From positions 373,095,009-373,159,008 of the forward strand of contig NC_081415.1 of the NCBI RefSeq assembly GCF_030272615.1: a stretch of 64,000 nt of DNA. The letters are read 5' to 3'. The position numbers were made by a program, and so were the translations under genes. This DNA is from Cryptomeria japonica. Lineage: Eukaryota > Streptophyta > Pinopsida > Cupressales > Cupressaceae. Below the pieces are notes generated by a model. That model made no database searches. It was given only the letters and a program-made list of their open reading frames with translations, and was not told the DNA's origin. Of the stretch, positions 36,131-47,640 are shown piece by piece. How positions within the stretch are numbered: position 1 is the first letter of the stretch; each line of letters opens with the position of its first letter.

Positions 36131-37268
36131 CTAGAGGGAAAATTTGAATTTGAAATTTGAATTTGAGTTTTGAATTTGGGGGACAAAGTTTACAAAATTG
36201 AATAATGCACAAATGATGATTATACAATTTGAAATTTGTTGAAAGAAGAAATGACACGATTTCCAAAATAAGAATGAAAATAAATTAAAATTTTAAAATT
36301 AGGGCCAATGGGATACCACTTAACTTTAAAATTGATAAAATTAGTATTTTAAAAATCAGGGCAGATTACAATTAACCTCTTAAATTTAATTTTTTTTCTT
36401 GAAAGTTGTGATGTTGAATTTGTGAAGTATTTTTGTTTTTAGAGAGATCAAATTTTGAAAAAATCAGCAAATTTTCTAGATTTAAGCAATTAAATATAGT
36501 GATAACAGTCTCTTGAAATTTAGGGGAAAATGCTAGGGACCGTGTTGAAGGTGAACACGGTTTGCCCAACTTTTTCAGAAATTTTCAAGGATGAAAGCTA
36601 TGATGATTTTATACCTAACCTCAAAAAATTGGTTGATTTTATGAAGCGTAGATATGCGAAATTAAGGTTTGAATGTGAAAATAGGACCCTATTAGGGTTT
36701 TGAAAAAGATAAGAAATTGAATTGCAAATTTGAAAAAGGTCAAGCCTAATGGATAAGGCCACCTTGGATAATGTTTTGAAAACTGAAATTGGTTGAAATT
36801 GATTGAGTTTTACACAAAATCCAAGTGAATTTGAAAATTAGGGTCTTAGGACCTAACCACTGAATTTTTAAATTTTGAATTTTGGAAAAGGGAGGGAAAT
36901 TGAAAAATTTGAATTTTAGGCAAGAAGACAAAACTGAAAATAGTTCTAAATCTGAAAATTAAATGTGAATCCAATGTTTTCACAAATTCAATTTGATTTT
37001 TGAAAATTAGGGTTTTGACCATTAACCACTTAATTTTGCAAAATTGATTTGCAAGTTGAACAAGACAAATAAGAAATTGAATTTAATGCAATTTTTAGAT
37101 CTAAAACAAGAGATAGCAATTTTTGCAAAACACAAGCTCAATTCCAATTTTAACAACTAGGCTTTTGAATGAGTTAACAACTAATTTTTTCAAGAAAATT
37201 AAACTTGTAAATGAAAAATATGCAATAATGTGAAATGTCAAGCATGTAAGACGTCAGGTTCACCAAAA
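36131..37268 (-). mobile_element. Element B leader with primer-binding site
   Basis: AT-rich leader holding imperfect copies of a phrase GAAAATTAGGGT..TAACCACTTAAT near 36297, 36351, 36833 and 37000. On the minus strand TGGTGAACCTGACG follows the LTR (about 37264-37251) and is the likely primer-binding site; the tRNA is not assigned. No gene. Confidence 0.6.
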
Positions 37269-39650
37269 TGTAATGGTGAAAAAGGGGCGATGATGAGATC
37301 AAATGGAAAGCTTTACCCTCCTCAAGAAAGGAGTGCAAGTTTCACAAAGGATCCTCTTCAACCTCTTTCACACATTACATTTAAAAGAGGGGGGTTGAAT
37401 TCACTAGATCCATATCAATGGAGAGAGATTGAATGCTAAGTGAATTGGCAATAAATTTGGAAAGTAAAAGTAACCCCTCTTTTAGAATGGATAGGACGAA
37501 TTAAGTGACACAAAGAAATTATTATAACTTGAGATAGAAATGCGGGATGAAGCTATGCACCTGAAATTAGCAGTAAATTGCCAAGATGAAGCTCCCTTGT
37601 AAATTTGAGCAAAAGTTGTTGGGACCGTGTTGAAAGCGTACTCGGTCCTCCGAAAAATCCGCACACCAAAAAGGGTTTTTCTGTCTCTAAAAATGAATCT
37701 TAAACCTACAAATACAGTTGTACACCTGCAACTTACACACAAAAAAGAGAGGAAATGTTGTTGGGATTGGGGTTTTGCCTTTAGGTCAAACCCCAGTTTT
37801 GTAATTAACCAAATGATGAAAAGTACTTGGAAGTAAATGAAAGTAAATGACTGAAGTAGAATTAACCTCAAGAGAGGATGCAATTGAAATGTTGATAGAG
37901 TTGTTTAAAAGGATATATAGAATTGAATTCTTTGAGTGTTGATAGGGATCTCCTCTTCAATGGTTGAATCCTTGACTTGAATGCAACACCTAGCCTTGAA
38001 AGGAGACTTGAGATGCTCAATGCTTGAAAGGAATGCTTGATTGATGATAATGCTTGTTCACCTTACTTTCACTTATTGATCGCATTGACTTATGCAAATG
38101 AGAGGGGAAAAGACATCTTATATACTTGCCAATTACAGTTATTTGACTGATTTTCCATCTTAGGCCGACATAGAATGTTGGCCATTTGGTGGAATTGATT
38201 ATGTGTTGCATTGATTTTTTGTCATTGATGTCAACACTAGCTGTTTGGATGCTTTACCAACACCCTTCTGGTCTCAGTAGGATGAGTGGTTTTTGGTTAA
38301 CTTAGATCCGACATGATCTAGTTAACTCCAATATAATCTGGTGATGGAATTTTCTTGTTCATAATGCCTATACTCATATTTGGGCAATTGGTTTTGATCT
38401 TGTGACTGGATGCTATCCTGCTTACATAGAAGACTGGTTTCTGGTTCAGGCGATGGTTTCACCGATAGATCTTTTGGTGGAGATCTTTGATGCATTGCAC
38501 AATTGGTGTTGGTGCAGCTTTTGATGGAGTTTAAGGATTCTATTGGTAATCTTGTTCGAGACTTGGCATTTGGAGATCATTGCTGAAGCGTGTGGACCTA
38601 TACTTGGTCCCGCTTGATATAGGTTATGGACCGACGTTAATGTAATGTGTGGACACAAGAATTATTGTTGTATTTCTAGGATGTCTTATGTGTTGGATAT
38701 TATTTATTTTGGTCTAAAGCCGACATGGTTTGTAATAATGTAATTGGTTTATTGTCTGATAGCTGACCTCATTGTTTATGGTCAAGGGTTTGTATAAATA
38801 AGATGTAATATCTAATTGTAGATCATCATGGTTATTGTAAGAGGTCATGGTCAAGGAATGTAGTTTGCAAATATTGTAATATCACTCAGATAGAGGATTT
38901 GGTTGATCAATAGAGATCAAATTGGGTTTGTAAGAGGATTTGGTCCTCTGGTATTGAGCTTAACCAGAACTATACTCAGGCATAGGAGATACTATCTTTT
39001 GCAGTTCAAAACTTCTCTGGATTGTAGTCTGGATTTGTATGTAGTCAGTGAGACTCCTTTTGTGAAGAGTAGTGTGCTCTAGGTTGTTGGCCTTCCTGCA
39101 AGTGTAGGCCCCTTCATTGTAAAATCACATACTTCTTGCAAAAGTATTATTTGACTGTGGGTAGGCTTCCCACTATGGTTTTTCCCTTTACTGGGGTTTC
39201 CACGTACAAATCTTGGTGTTATGTGGATGGCTTTTATTATGTGATTATTGTTTATGCTTAATTAGATTAACTGTTATTCCAATATTATTGTTTTGAATTG
39301 ATAATACTTTCGGTAATCTGTGACAACTGATTCACCCCCCCCCTCAGTTGTCTTCCAATTATCTGAACTGTCTAGCATAGAAAACCTTTTCCTGCTTCTC
39401 ATTGAAAAGCCCGATGTAGGACTTAAGTGGAGGGGGGCCCAAAATAGGGCAAGGACAAGGGCGCCATGCCCCTGTCCTATCCTAATCTAAGACATGAAGT
39501 GCAGGAGGAAAGTGCAGGATACAAGGAAATGTATGTTTTGGGAGGTGCGAGTATGTCTCAGGTCTCCAATCAGGTTTATGGATTCATTTCGCCAATGTGA
39601 AGACCCAAATGCGGTAAAAAATTGCAAGGTCACAATTTTATGACGTCACA
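37269..39650 (-). mobile_element. Element B 5' LTR, interrupted by solo LTR S1
   Basis: Starts TGTAATGGTGAAAAAGGGG and ends TGACGTCACA; about 1175 bp without S1 and its duplicated target. Pairing with 30679-31894 and the outer GTTTC duplication (39651-39655) define element B as one insertion of 8972 bp. Divergence from its partner is modest by eye. Confidence 0.9.
38176..39377 (+). mobile_element. Solo LTR S1, copia-like
   Basis: A 1202-bp sequence starting TGTTGGCC and ending TCTAGCA, flanked by TAGAA duplications (38171-38175, 39378-39382); the other B LTR shows the unoccupied site. A TATAAATA box is at 38793-38800. Downstream lie three hairpins: 39095-39108, 39157-39173, and a C-rich-loop hairpin at 39322-39352. 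TTTTTCCC...GGGGTTTCCACGT followed by CTTGGTGTTATG resembles the U5 end of plant copia LTRs. There is no internal region. Confidence 0.85.
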
Positions 39651-39655
39651 GTTTC

Positions 39656-41042
39656 TTTTTGTTCTTCCTTTGTATTACTCTGAACCATGTTTTAAATTAC
39701 ATGCTATGTTTCATTGAATATTTCTCCTCCCAATTCTTCACCTTCTTTGGTATACTTATTCACCTCTTCTTCTAATAACTCTTCTAAATGAGACATTTCA
39801 TATTCCTGCTCTTGTTCTTCACTAAAAGAAGAGGATTGAGGCAGTTCCTTAGGAGAGTATTTCCGAGGAGGTTTTTCCTTTAAATTTCTTTTTCAATCTA
39901 TGACTAGTTCTTGTAGGCTTCTCTCCTACAGAAGGTCTCTTCATTTCTTCCCTTTTTTGGCTAGATGAACCATCTTTTGTTGTAGGATCTTCCATTTTCT
40001 GAGTTTTTGTAGAGGTTTTAAGTTCCTTTCCTTTCTACTTTTTAGGAGATTTTTCCTTTTTCTTCTTCTGAATCCTAGTTCCCTGAACTGATTTTTTGTT
40101 CTTCTTACTCTTGGATGAGGGTTTCTACGCTTTAGTAATTTTCTAAGTAACTTTTGAAGTGGCATCTTCATCCTTACTAGAATAATTTTCATTATGAATT
40201 TCAGTATGTCTAGAGGATGAAGCTCCTGCAACTTTTCCAAATCTGGGAATTTACCTTAGTGGACGGGCTCCACTTATGGCTAGAAAATCCATCCACTCCA
40301 TCCTAGGGTTGATTTCTACTAGGGCTTGCTCAACCAATAGATAAATTATGCAATGGTGGGACACAGAGTGAAGGTTTCCTTTTTGTACATGGGCTGCCAT
40401 GTGCTTAAGATTATTATAAAGGAAATTCAGAATATTCATCTATCTACCATGCCTTAAATGACATAACAATTTGAAATGAACAGAGTGCAATTGAGATTGT
40501 CTTCCCTCACAATTAATGTACTTAATAATATAGGTTACCCTATGAGCCCAGAGAGGTGGAAGAGACAACATGTTAGTTCCTTGCTTAGTGACCTCCAAGG
40601 GAGGGTCACCATGCTTTGCAAATTATGCTCTAGAAAACCTGACATCTTTACTTTCTAAAAATGGTTCACCATCCCTAGACACACCAAAAAATTGAGCAAT
40701 ACGCTCCTTTGTAACAAGAATCCTCAATCCCTTCACCATAGCCATATCATTCTTCAAATATTGTGCAAATTCAAGGGCTGCATCATCGTCATAAGTGTGT
40801 AATTTTAGGAAATAGTCTAACCACCCACATCCTTTATACAAAGGTTCACAATCTTGATCATTTAATATCAAATTGTGGTCTATAGGCTCTCTTTTAATAG
40901 GAGAACCTCCCATTACTGTAGTTGTTATCATCTTCAAGAAAATCTCTTCTGTGTAACCCAAAATATGAAGCTTTCTGCTTTCAAATGGCAAGAGCAAACA
41001 GTGTGTACTAGACAAGCTTTCAAACAACATAGGTTTTTGCAC
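39656..41042 (-). pseudogene. Element C downstream (env-like position) ORF, proximal part
   Basis: The minus-strand frame opens at 41042 and runs to 40623: a globular stretch with GCGWLDYFLKLHTYDDDAALEF and LRILVTKERIAQFFGVSRDG. It continues at 40439-40251 (HVQKGNLHSVSHHCIIYLLVEQALVEINP) and ends in a very Lys-rich tail to about 39700. Stops occur near 40625 and 40440. It lies just after pol, where Athila-type elements carry an extra ORF, and its middle part recalls that family, but homology is not proven. Element B cuts it at 39651. Confidence 0.5.
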
Positions 41043-41537
41043 AGATTCGTCTTAAAAGAAAAACTTTAAAATTTTGCTAAATTAGGAATAAACTAGACTT
41101 TAACAATGGTGAGTAATAACTAACCCATTCCTTTGACCCGAGTTAAAATTCTTTTTCAATTTTGTACAAACCTCATAATGGCAATATCTTATCTCAAAAT
41201 CTATTCCCCCCAACTGAAGGTAGACGCAGTGTCTGCACATGCATAAGGGTAGGAAATAGGAAAGCAATCATAATTTTTTAAAATTGAATGAAATGACTAA
41301 AAATGTGAACAAAAATATTTAATCATGAGAGTGAAAATATACTTGTGTACATTGTAATGTGATTGTGGCACGTTGTAATGGTTGTTGGCATGTGTGATGG
41401 AAGAGAAAATTATTTTTGAAATGTTTGAAGAATAATTATGGTATCAGAAGTGAAATTAAAGATAAGAAAATGGAATGATATGGAGATGAAGTGGAATGAA
41501 ACAGAGAAAGAAACTCCAGGTAGACATGGAGTTTTTA
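41043..41537 (-). mobile_element. Element C pol to downstream-ORF spacer with purine tract
   Basis: Non-coding AT-rich spacer. The minus strand reads AGTTGGGGGGAATAG at about 41215-41201, a polypurine tract. Since coding sequence follows it, this may be an internal tract rather than the LTR-proximal one. Confidence 0.45.
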
Positions 41538-43386
41538 TTATGATTTGTGAAAATTGGCATTAAGTAGATGGTGGACCTGGAGGATCATCTTTAGTGGCTG
41601 CAATAAGAGTTGAAAGTGGTTGAAATTGTTTAGGAAACTCCTCCTCGGTGCTTGGTTTGTGATATAGGTGGAGTCTATGGCCATTGACAAGAAGCTTGAA
41701 CCTTGCATTGTCAATAGTTGCCAGCTTGAATGTGCCATTATCAAACACTTGTTCAATTTCATAAGGACCTAGCCACCATGTTTGTATTTCCCTAGATTAT
41801 CCTTCAACCTAGAATCATACAATAATGCCCAATCCCCAACATGAAAAGTTATAGATTTGGTATATGTTGGCATTCTACACTTAGATGAGAATAGTTGATG
41901 TTTTTATTGATGGCAACCAACTGGTAATATGGTTCACAACATACATCGGAAACTAACATCATCTACCAGCACTGGCAGGCACAACAAGATTATTCTCACT
42001 GGCACCCAGTCTACACCAACAGAAGATATTACCGGCACCCCAACCGACATGGAAATTATATTGTTTTGTATTGTAATTATATTGTATAGCTGGCATGATG
42101 TATTGTAAAGACTCATATATGTATGAGATCTTATAGGTCATTTTGCAAGTGACATAGGTATGTGAAAAGTGTGTTAGGTATGAGAAATATATATAGGTGA
42201 TTAATGCAAGTGGATTATGAGAGAGAATATCTATATATGCATTTTGATGTAATAATTATGATGAGTGAATAAGAGCAGAGTAGAGTGAAGAAAGGTTTAT
42301 GGCAGAGGTATTTGACAGAGCTTAAACCGGTACTGAATCAAGTATTGTAGATGTTATTTTGAGCAGTACATTGTCATTGGATTTAATCATCCAATTTTTT
42401 AGTCAGTGTGACTCCTTTTTGTGATTGAGCAATGAGCTCTAGGCTGTTGGCCTTCCTGCATGTGCAGGCCCCTATTGTATCAGTAATATTTATTCATATT
42501 GACTAGTGAGTAAATATTGTGGGTCACAAATCCCACCAAGGTTTTTCCCCTACTGGGTTTCCTTGCCAAAATATCTTGTGTTATGGTGTGCATTGATGTT
42601 GTCTCTCTTATTTCTCTTTATTGCTTTATTTCTTGTTTACCGATACATTAATTTGGGTTATAAAGTTGCAAACAAGTTTAAATATTTTATTTATTGGTTA
42701 GACACTGATTCACCCCCCCCCCTCTCAGTGTCTTTGGGATTGATCAAGTATCTAACAATATATTTGTCATGCCGCTTCATGTGGTGCTGTTGGACTAAAA
42801 GTATATTCTACAATGTTGATTTTCTCAATTCATCCAACTGATTAAGATGCAATATTCTTTCTTGGTGTGCCTATGAAAATACATACCCAGTTCTACTATT
42901 GTACGCAAAGTTTTATGCTCAAATTCGATGGACACTACAACATGTTTACCATAAACTAGCTCAAAGGGTGTAAACCCTGTTATAGTTTTCTAGGATGTCT
43001 GATAGGCCTAGACCCAAAAGGTGATTTTCCCAATCTCTCTTATGTAGTGCAACTATTTTTATGAGGATGGCCTCAATTTCTTTGTTAGTCACTTTAGCTT
43101 GACCATTGGCCTGAGGATGATAGGGTGGAGACTTTTATGTCTGATATTATACTCCTCTATCATAGAAGTGATTAGGTTAGATGTGAATTGTGCATCTTGA
43201 TCTGTGACAAGTTCTCTAGGTACTCCATATCTGATAAATATATCCTCATACAGGAACTCTGCAACTTTGTTGTCTCTGGCATGTTTCGTTGCTTTGACTT
43301 CAACCCATTTGGTTAGGTAGTCGGTATAGACTAGGATGTACAATTTTCTACTAGATGGAGGATCAATTGGACCAATGAAACACACA
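41538..43386 (-). pseudogene. Element C integrase, split by solo LTR S2
   Basis: Minus strand. The core begins CFIGPIDPPSSRKLYILV at 43385 with DYLTKWVEVKAT and GVPRELVTDQDAQF (about 43210), which holds the second catalytic Asp; a decayed stretch to 42758 follows. After S2 the C-terminal part resumes at 41864 (ITFHVGDWALLYDSRLK, DNGTFKLATID) and ends near 41560. The zinc-binding N-terminus is missing because of an internal deletion against the RT. Confidence 0.75.
41865..42757 (+). mobile_element. Solo LTR S2, copia-like
   Basis: An 893-bp TG...CA sequence (TGTTGGCATTC to TATCTAACA), flanked by near-identical 5-mers GTATA (41860-41864) and ATATA (42758-42762). It is related to S1 and S3 through AGCTCTAGGCTGTTGGCC, the hairpins at 42455-42468 and 42519-42536, TTTTTCCCC..GGGTTTCC, and the C-loop hairpin at 42701-42732. 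It is shorter than S1 in its 5' half. Confidence 0.8.
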
Positions 43387-44137
43387 TCTTTTTTCTTGGT
43401 TAGGGACTGGAAGAATTTGGATTACCTCAATTTTAGCAGGGTCCACTTGAATTCCTTTGGCTGAAATGTAATGTCCCAAGACTACTCCTTCTTGCATCAT
43501 AAGAAATCAATTCTCACTATTGAGGGATAGATTATGATCTTGGCATCTCTGTAGCACCTTAGATAGATTATCAAGTGCTTCTTGAAATTCATCACCATAT
43601 GTGGTGAATTCATCCATATAAATCTCCATACAAATATGTGGGATGTTTTCAAAAATACTTATAACTTCTCTTTGAAATGTTGTTGGAGCATTACATAACC
43701 CAAATGGGAGGACAGAGTAAGCATATGTTCCCCAGGGACAAGTGAAATTTATTTTGTCTTGGCCCTCTGGTGCAATTTGAATCTGATTATAACCACTAAA
43801 CCCATCAAAAAATGAGAAATATTTCTTACCTACTAGAGTTGAGTACCTAATCAATGAAAGGTAATGGAAAGTGATCCTTTTTGGTAGCTTTGTTCAACTC
43901 TCTGTAATCTACACATAATCTCCATTTTCCATTCCTTTTAGGAATAGTTACCAATGGTGAGACCCATTGACTATCTGAGATGGGGTAGATGAATCCGACA
44001 TCCAATAGCTTTTGTAATTCTGTTTTGACAATTTCTCTAAGGGTTGGATTAACTCTTCTCTGAGTCTGTTTGATTGGTTTAGTGTTCTCTTGAATGTAAA
44101 TTCTATGAGTACATAGCTTAGGATCTAATCTTACCAT
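43387..44137 (-). pseudogene. Element C reverse transcriptase, internally deleted
   Basis: Minus strand. 44137-43847 gives the N-terminal RT (ELQKLLDVGFIYPISDSQWV, WRLCVDYRELNKATKKDHF); 43854-43507 gives the palm (FFDGFSGYNQIQIAPEGQ, FTCPWGTYAY, LPFGLCNAPTTFQ). The active site is YMDE in place of YMDD near 43618. A shift lies near 43850 and a stop near 43507. After GHYISAKGIQVDPAKIEVI (about 43440) the sequence jumps to integrase, so thumb, RNase H and integrase N-terminus (about 1 kb) are deleted. Confidence 0.85.
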
Positions 44138-45226
44138 ATTAGTGTAGTCCCAAGCAAATGGAGATTTCTTTTCCTACAACAATTCTCTCAATGACTACTC
44201 CTGTTGTGTTGAGAGTTGATTGTTGATAATGAGTTTCCTTCCAGTTACCACTTCAATTTGTTTGGTCCTTTCTCTAATTGAAACTTCATTCACACTGGGT
44301 ACCTTGACTTCATGAGGTAACAAGGTGTGAAGAAATGCTGGAGTAAGCAAATCAGATGTTTGTAATAGCTATTTTAAAGAGCATTTAGAATTACCAATAG
44401 TATCTTTTGTTGGAGCTCCTTGTGTACATGTATTGTTCAACACTTGTCTCAAGAGATGATCTTTATCAAAGAGGTGGAGAAGAGGGCCTCTATCAAGCAT
44501 CATAAGTTTTATCACATATTTGGCATCTTCTTCAGATTCATCTCCCAAATCAGGCCAGATGAAGTTTTTTTATTCTTCTTGAGGTTGAGCAGGTGGAAAG
44601 AGTGTCAATTTTTTTATACTATCTCCATTTGAAATAGTCTTGTTACCATATCTACAACCAATATAAGAATCTGTAGGAGCCAACTAGGGCCTTCCCAAGA
44701 TAATTGGATATCCTCCTAAAGTAGTCTTAGGAGATAGAATCATAAAATCAATAGGGTACTCCTAAGACAAAAGAGTTACTACAATGTCTTCTATCATACC
44801 ATCTAGTTTAATTGTAGAACTATCAACTAGTTGGAGGACTGTATGAGTAGCTCTTATATGGGCCAAATTTAGATTTTGTATAATTTCCTTAGTCATTATA
44901 TTAATAGAAGCTCTTAGTTCTATGAGGGCATTTTGCATCATGACTCCATTTTACATAATTGCATCAACTGGGCTACCAGAGTCTAAGTACTTAGGCATGA
45001 TCACTTTTCCTAGCATAATGTCAGCTAGTTTACCCATGACATGAACTATTGTAGGGTCATTTTTCTTCCATCTAGGTTTCTTTAAACAAGCTTCCCTAAT
45101 AGCTTTTCTATATATAGGTATATCCTTAATGGCCTGGGAAAGAGGAATTTTCCCATAAATTTTTCCTTCATCATACTCAATTTGATGAAAATTTGGTTGA
45201 CATATTTTGTTATCAATACTAGCCAA
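44138..45226 (-). pseudogene. Element C protease region
   Basis: Minus-strand frame from 45226 (IYGKIPLSQAIKDIPIYRKAIREA, KPRWKKNDPTIVHVMGKLADIML) to 44951. Further on, ALIELRASINIMTKEI near 44920 corresponds to the protease active site, with the catalytic Asp-Leu-Gly read as ELR. GGYPIILGRP follows near 44700. The region 44640-44138 links to RT with no clear motif. Confidence 0.6.
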
Positions 45227-45249
45227 GTTCTTACATCTACACTCCTTTT

Positions 45250-46071
45250 TCTTCTATCTACAATGTGGACAAAAATTTAAACAACATTGCTTCTGCATCT
45301 TCTTGTTTCTATTTGGCTTGAAGAGTGTCAATTTGTATGGCCATATTGTTGATAATATCCTACTAAAAATCTTTGAGCAGATTGGTCAACTCCATTCTTG
45401 AGACCCCAAAGTTAGGTTTGCTTCCTAATGATATTTACTTGGATCCTCTTGGTTTCCTTAATGCAACTCTTGAATAATTTTGGCAAAGTAGCTATATTTC
45501 ACTCCATGTAGCCTGAGTAATATCACCTCCATCCATGAGGTTAAGATAATCTATACACTCTTCATTAACTCCCCTTAAGAATACCAATTTCTGTGAATCT
45601 TCACTCAACTGATTATGTTGGGATTTCTTCAAGCTAAAGAGGAACCTTCCTACATAATCTTATAGGGACTCTTCATCTTTTTGCTGCATCCTGAAAAATG
45701 TCATCTCCCCTTATATCACTACCCCTACAATAATCCTTGTATTTCCTGATGAATTTTTCTTTCATGTTGTCCCAGTTAGTGACAAAATATTCTCCTAAAG
45801 ACATGAACCAACAGAGAGAAAAATCCTTGAAGGTGGATGGAAAAAACTTGAGGTGGTGTCCATTTGTAGTGTAATCATAGCTTCAACACAGGACATCAAA
45901 TTCAAAAAGAAAGGTATATGGGTCTTCTATAACAAGGCCATGAAAGTGAGGAAGAGCATAAGGAGGGATGTTTTTCAGATTGGCATTGGCTCCTTGTGGA
46001 GGAATGGGAACCTTGAAGGTTAGATTAGGAGGTGGGGGTGGATTATCTCCACCACCACCCCTACCAGCCAT
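45250..46071 (-). pseudogene. Element C gag
   Basis: The minus-strand start at 46071 (Gly/Pro-rich MAGRGGGGDNPPPPP) is followed by FHGLVIEDPYTFLFEFDVLC. Across a stop come SYDYTTNGHHLKFFPSTFKD, WDNMKEKFIRKYKDYCRG and the rest of a Retrotrans_gag domain. Stops at about 45883 and beyond disable it. The first Met precedes a typical low-complexity head, so the start is credible. Confidence 0.75.
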
Positions 46072-46425
46072 ATTGCCTTAGTAAATGACTAATTTAGTAG
46101 TTGGATTTTCTTCAGGTGGTGGTTATGGTGGAGAAATGAAGTTACCTAGGCCATTCTTATCTAGGTCTGTAAATAGTTTTACAAAATGGTCAATCTCTAG
46201 CTCAATAGTATTTTCAGGTGGATATTCATCAGAGTAATCTAGATTTGGAAAAAAGTCTCCCAAGGAGATCTCTTCTTCTTATATGCATACATATTTTGAA
46301 AGGTTAAGATCTGTATTGCATCAATAACATAAATAACCTATACTATACTAAGGATAAAATGCTACTAATATACTATTTTGATAAATGAAATCCAATTGTT
46401 CCCATAAACTCTCAGTTTGTCACCA

Positions 46426-46443
46426 TCCCTGGCAACAACGCCA
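46426..46443 (-). promoter_or_regulatory. Element C primer-binding site
   Basis: The minus strand reads TGGCGTTGTTGCCAGGGA, nearly the tRNA-Asp-complementary site typical of Athila-type elements. The 5' LTR should start within about 10 nt to the right. The stretch 46072-46425 is leader with a Pro/Glu-coding look but stops. Confidence 0.7.
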
Positions 46444-46453
46444 AAAATCTAGT

Positions 46454-47640
46454 TGCAAAATAATGGTTATCACACACAACTAGGTACTCAAGCTAGAGAC
46501 ACAAGTTTCCATTGAGCAGCTATTTGAATTCCATTCTTTTGACTCATTTACCTATCAATCCAAGGACATGTAACTTGAAATGGGACTGCAAAGTATATAC
46601 ACTAAGAAAATCTAGGAGCAAGTCTATCCTACTTTTAGGAAATTGAAAGTGATTAAACAACCATTTACATAAAAGGAAATTTCTTGGAATCACAACTTTA
46701 AAAATAGTATTAATTTCTGCTAACAAAATACCAATTCTTCAACTTGTACATAAATAAATATTTTGCCCCGTCATGGCTGTAGGAACAATCACAGAGTTAT
46801 AGACTACAGTTGCAAGAACAAACAATGAGAAAGCGAATGAAACATAATTAAGTAACTTGAATAATAAAGTGCGTAAAAGACAACCATACAGAATCCTCAC
46901 CAAGTGGGCCCCCTTGGATGAGTCTCCTGAGATGTTAACTACAACATGAATTAACTGATTAAGCCCAAAACCATATCAAAATGCTATATTGACTTAGAAA
47001 ATAGATACTTTCTTTATTCATAAATAAACTAGACAACATAGAATTAATCAATACAAGGTCAAGAACTAACTAACACATGAATGTGTAAAGGATTTATAAA
47101 ATTCATCCCTAACAAAAAATCCCATAACATTCACTCCACTTCCCACTATCTAGGTGGAAGCTTTATTTAAAACTCATAAAATCTAGGAAAACTAAGATAA
47201 TTATGACTCTTGTCCTTCTTTGAACATTTGTAGATTTTCCCTTTATCCTCTCTAACATCCTTCATGACAACTAACATTCTTTATTAATAGATCGGGATTA
47301 GTCTACAGACTCCTTAATGAGTAGGGACAATAGTGATCAGGTCCACAATAGATCTTTAAACTCTTCTTACCTTGTTGTCCATCCTTTGTCCACGTTACCC
47401 TGTTTCTATAAATGAGACCCTGTTCCTTCATAAAGATTGTTCCATACAGTTGCCACACAAAGGTCAGAGCAAGCATTCTATCCATACATCATGACCATTT
47501 ATTTTGAACACATTCACTAGTCACACATAAAAATAGTAAATACTTATAATTGTATTTATAAAGTTTATAGTTTTGTCAGAATAAAGGTTTCAACTATAGG
47601 TAATAAGACTTATCAAAACAAGCATATAAGGTCAGTTAAA
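46454..47640 (-). mobile_element. Probable element C 5' LTR, outer limit unknown
   Basis: The sequence right of the primer-binding site begins TGCAAAATAATGG in plus orientation, consistent with an LTR edge. The partner LTR lies outside the readable sequence, so the right limit is a guess. No gene was seen. Confidence 0.4.

Noticed and set aside
37482-37883. 133-codon minus-strand frame inside the B LTR
   Set aside because: Not conserved as an open frame in the paired LTR at 30679-31894; hydrophobic low-complexity translation.
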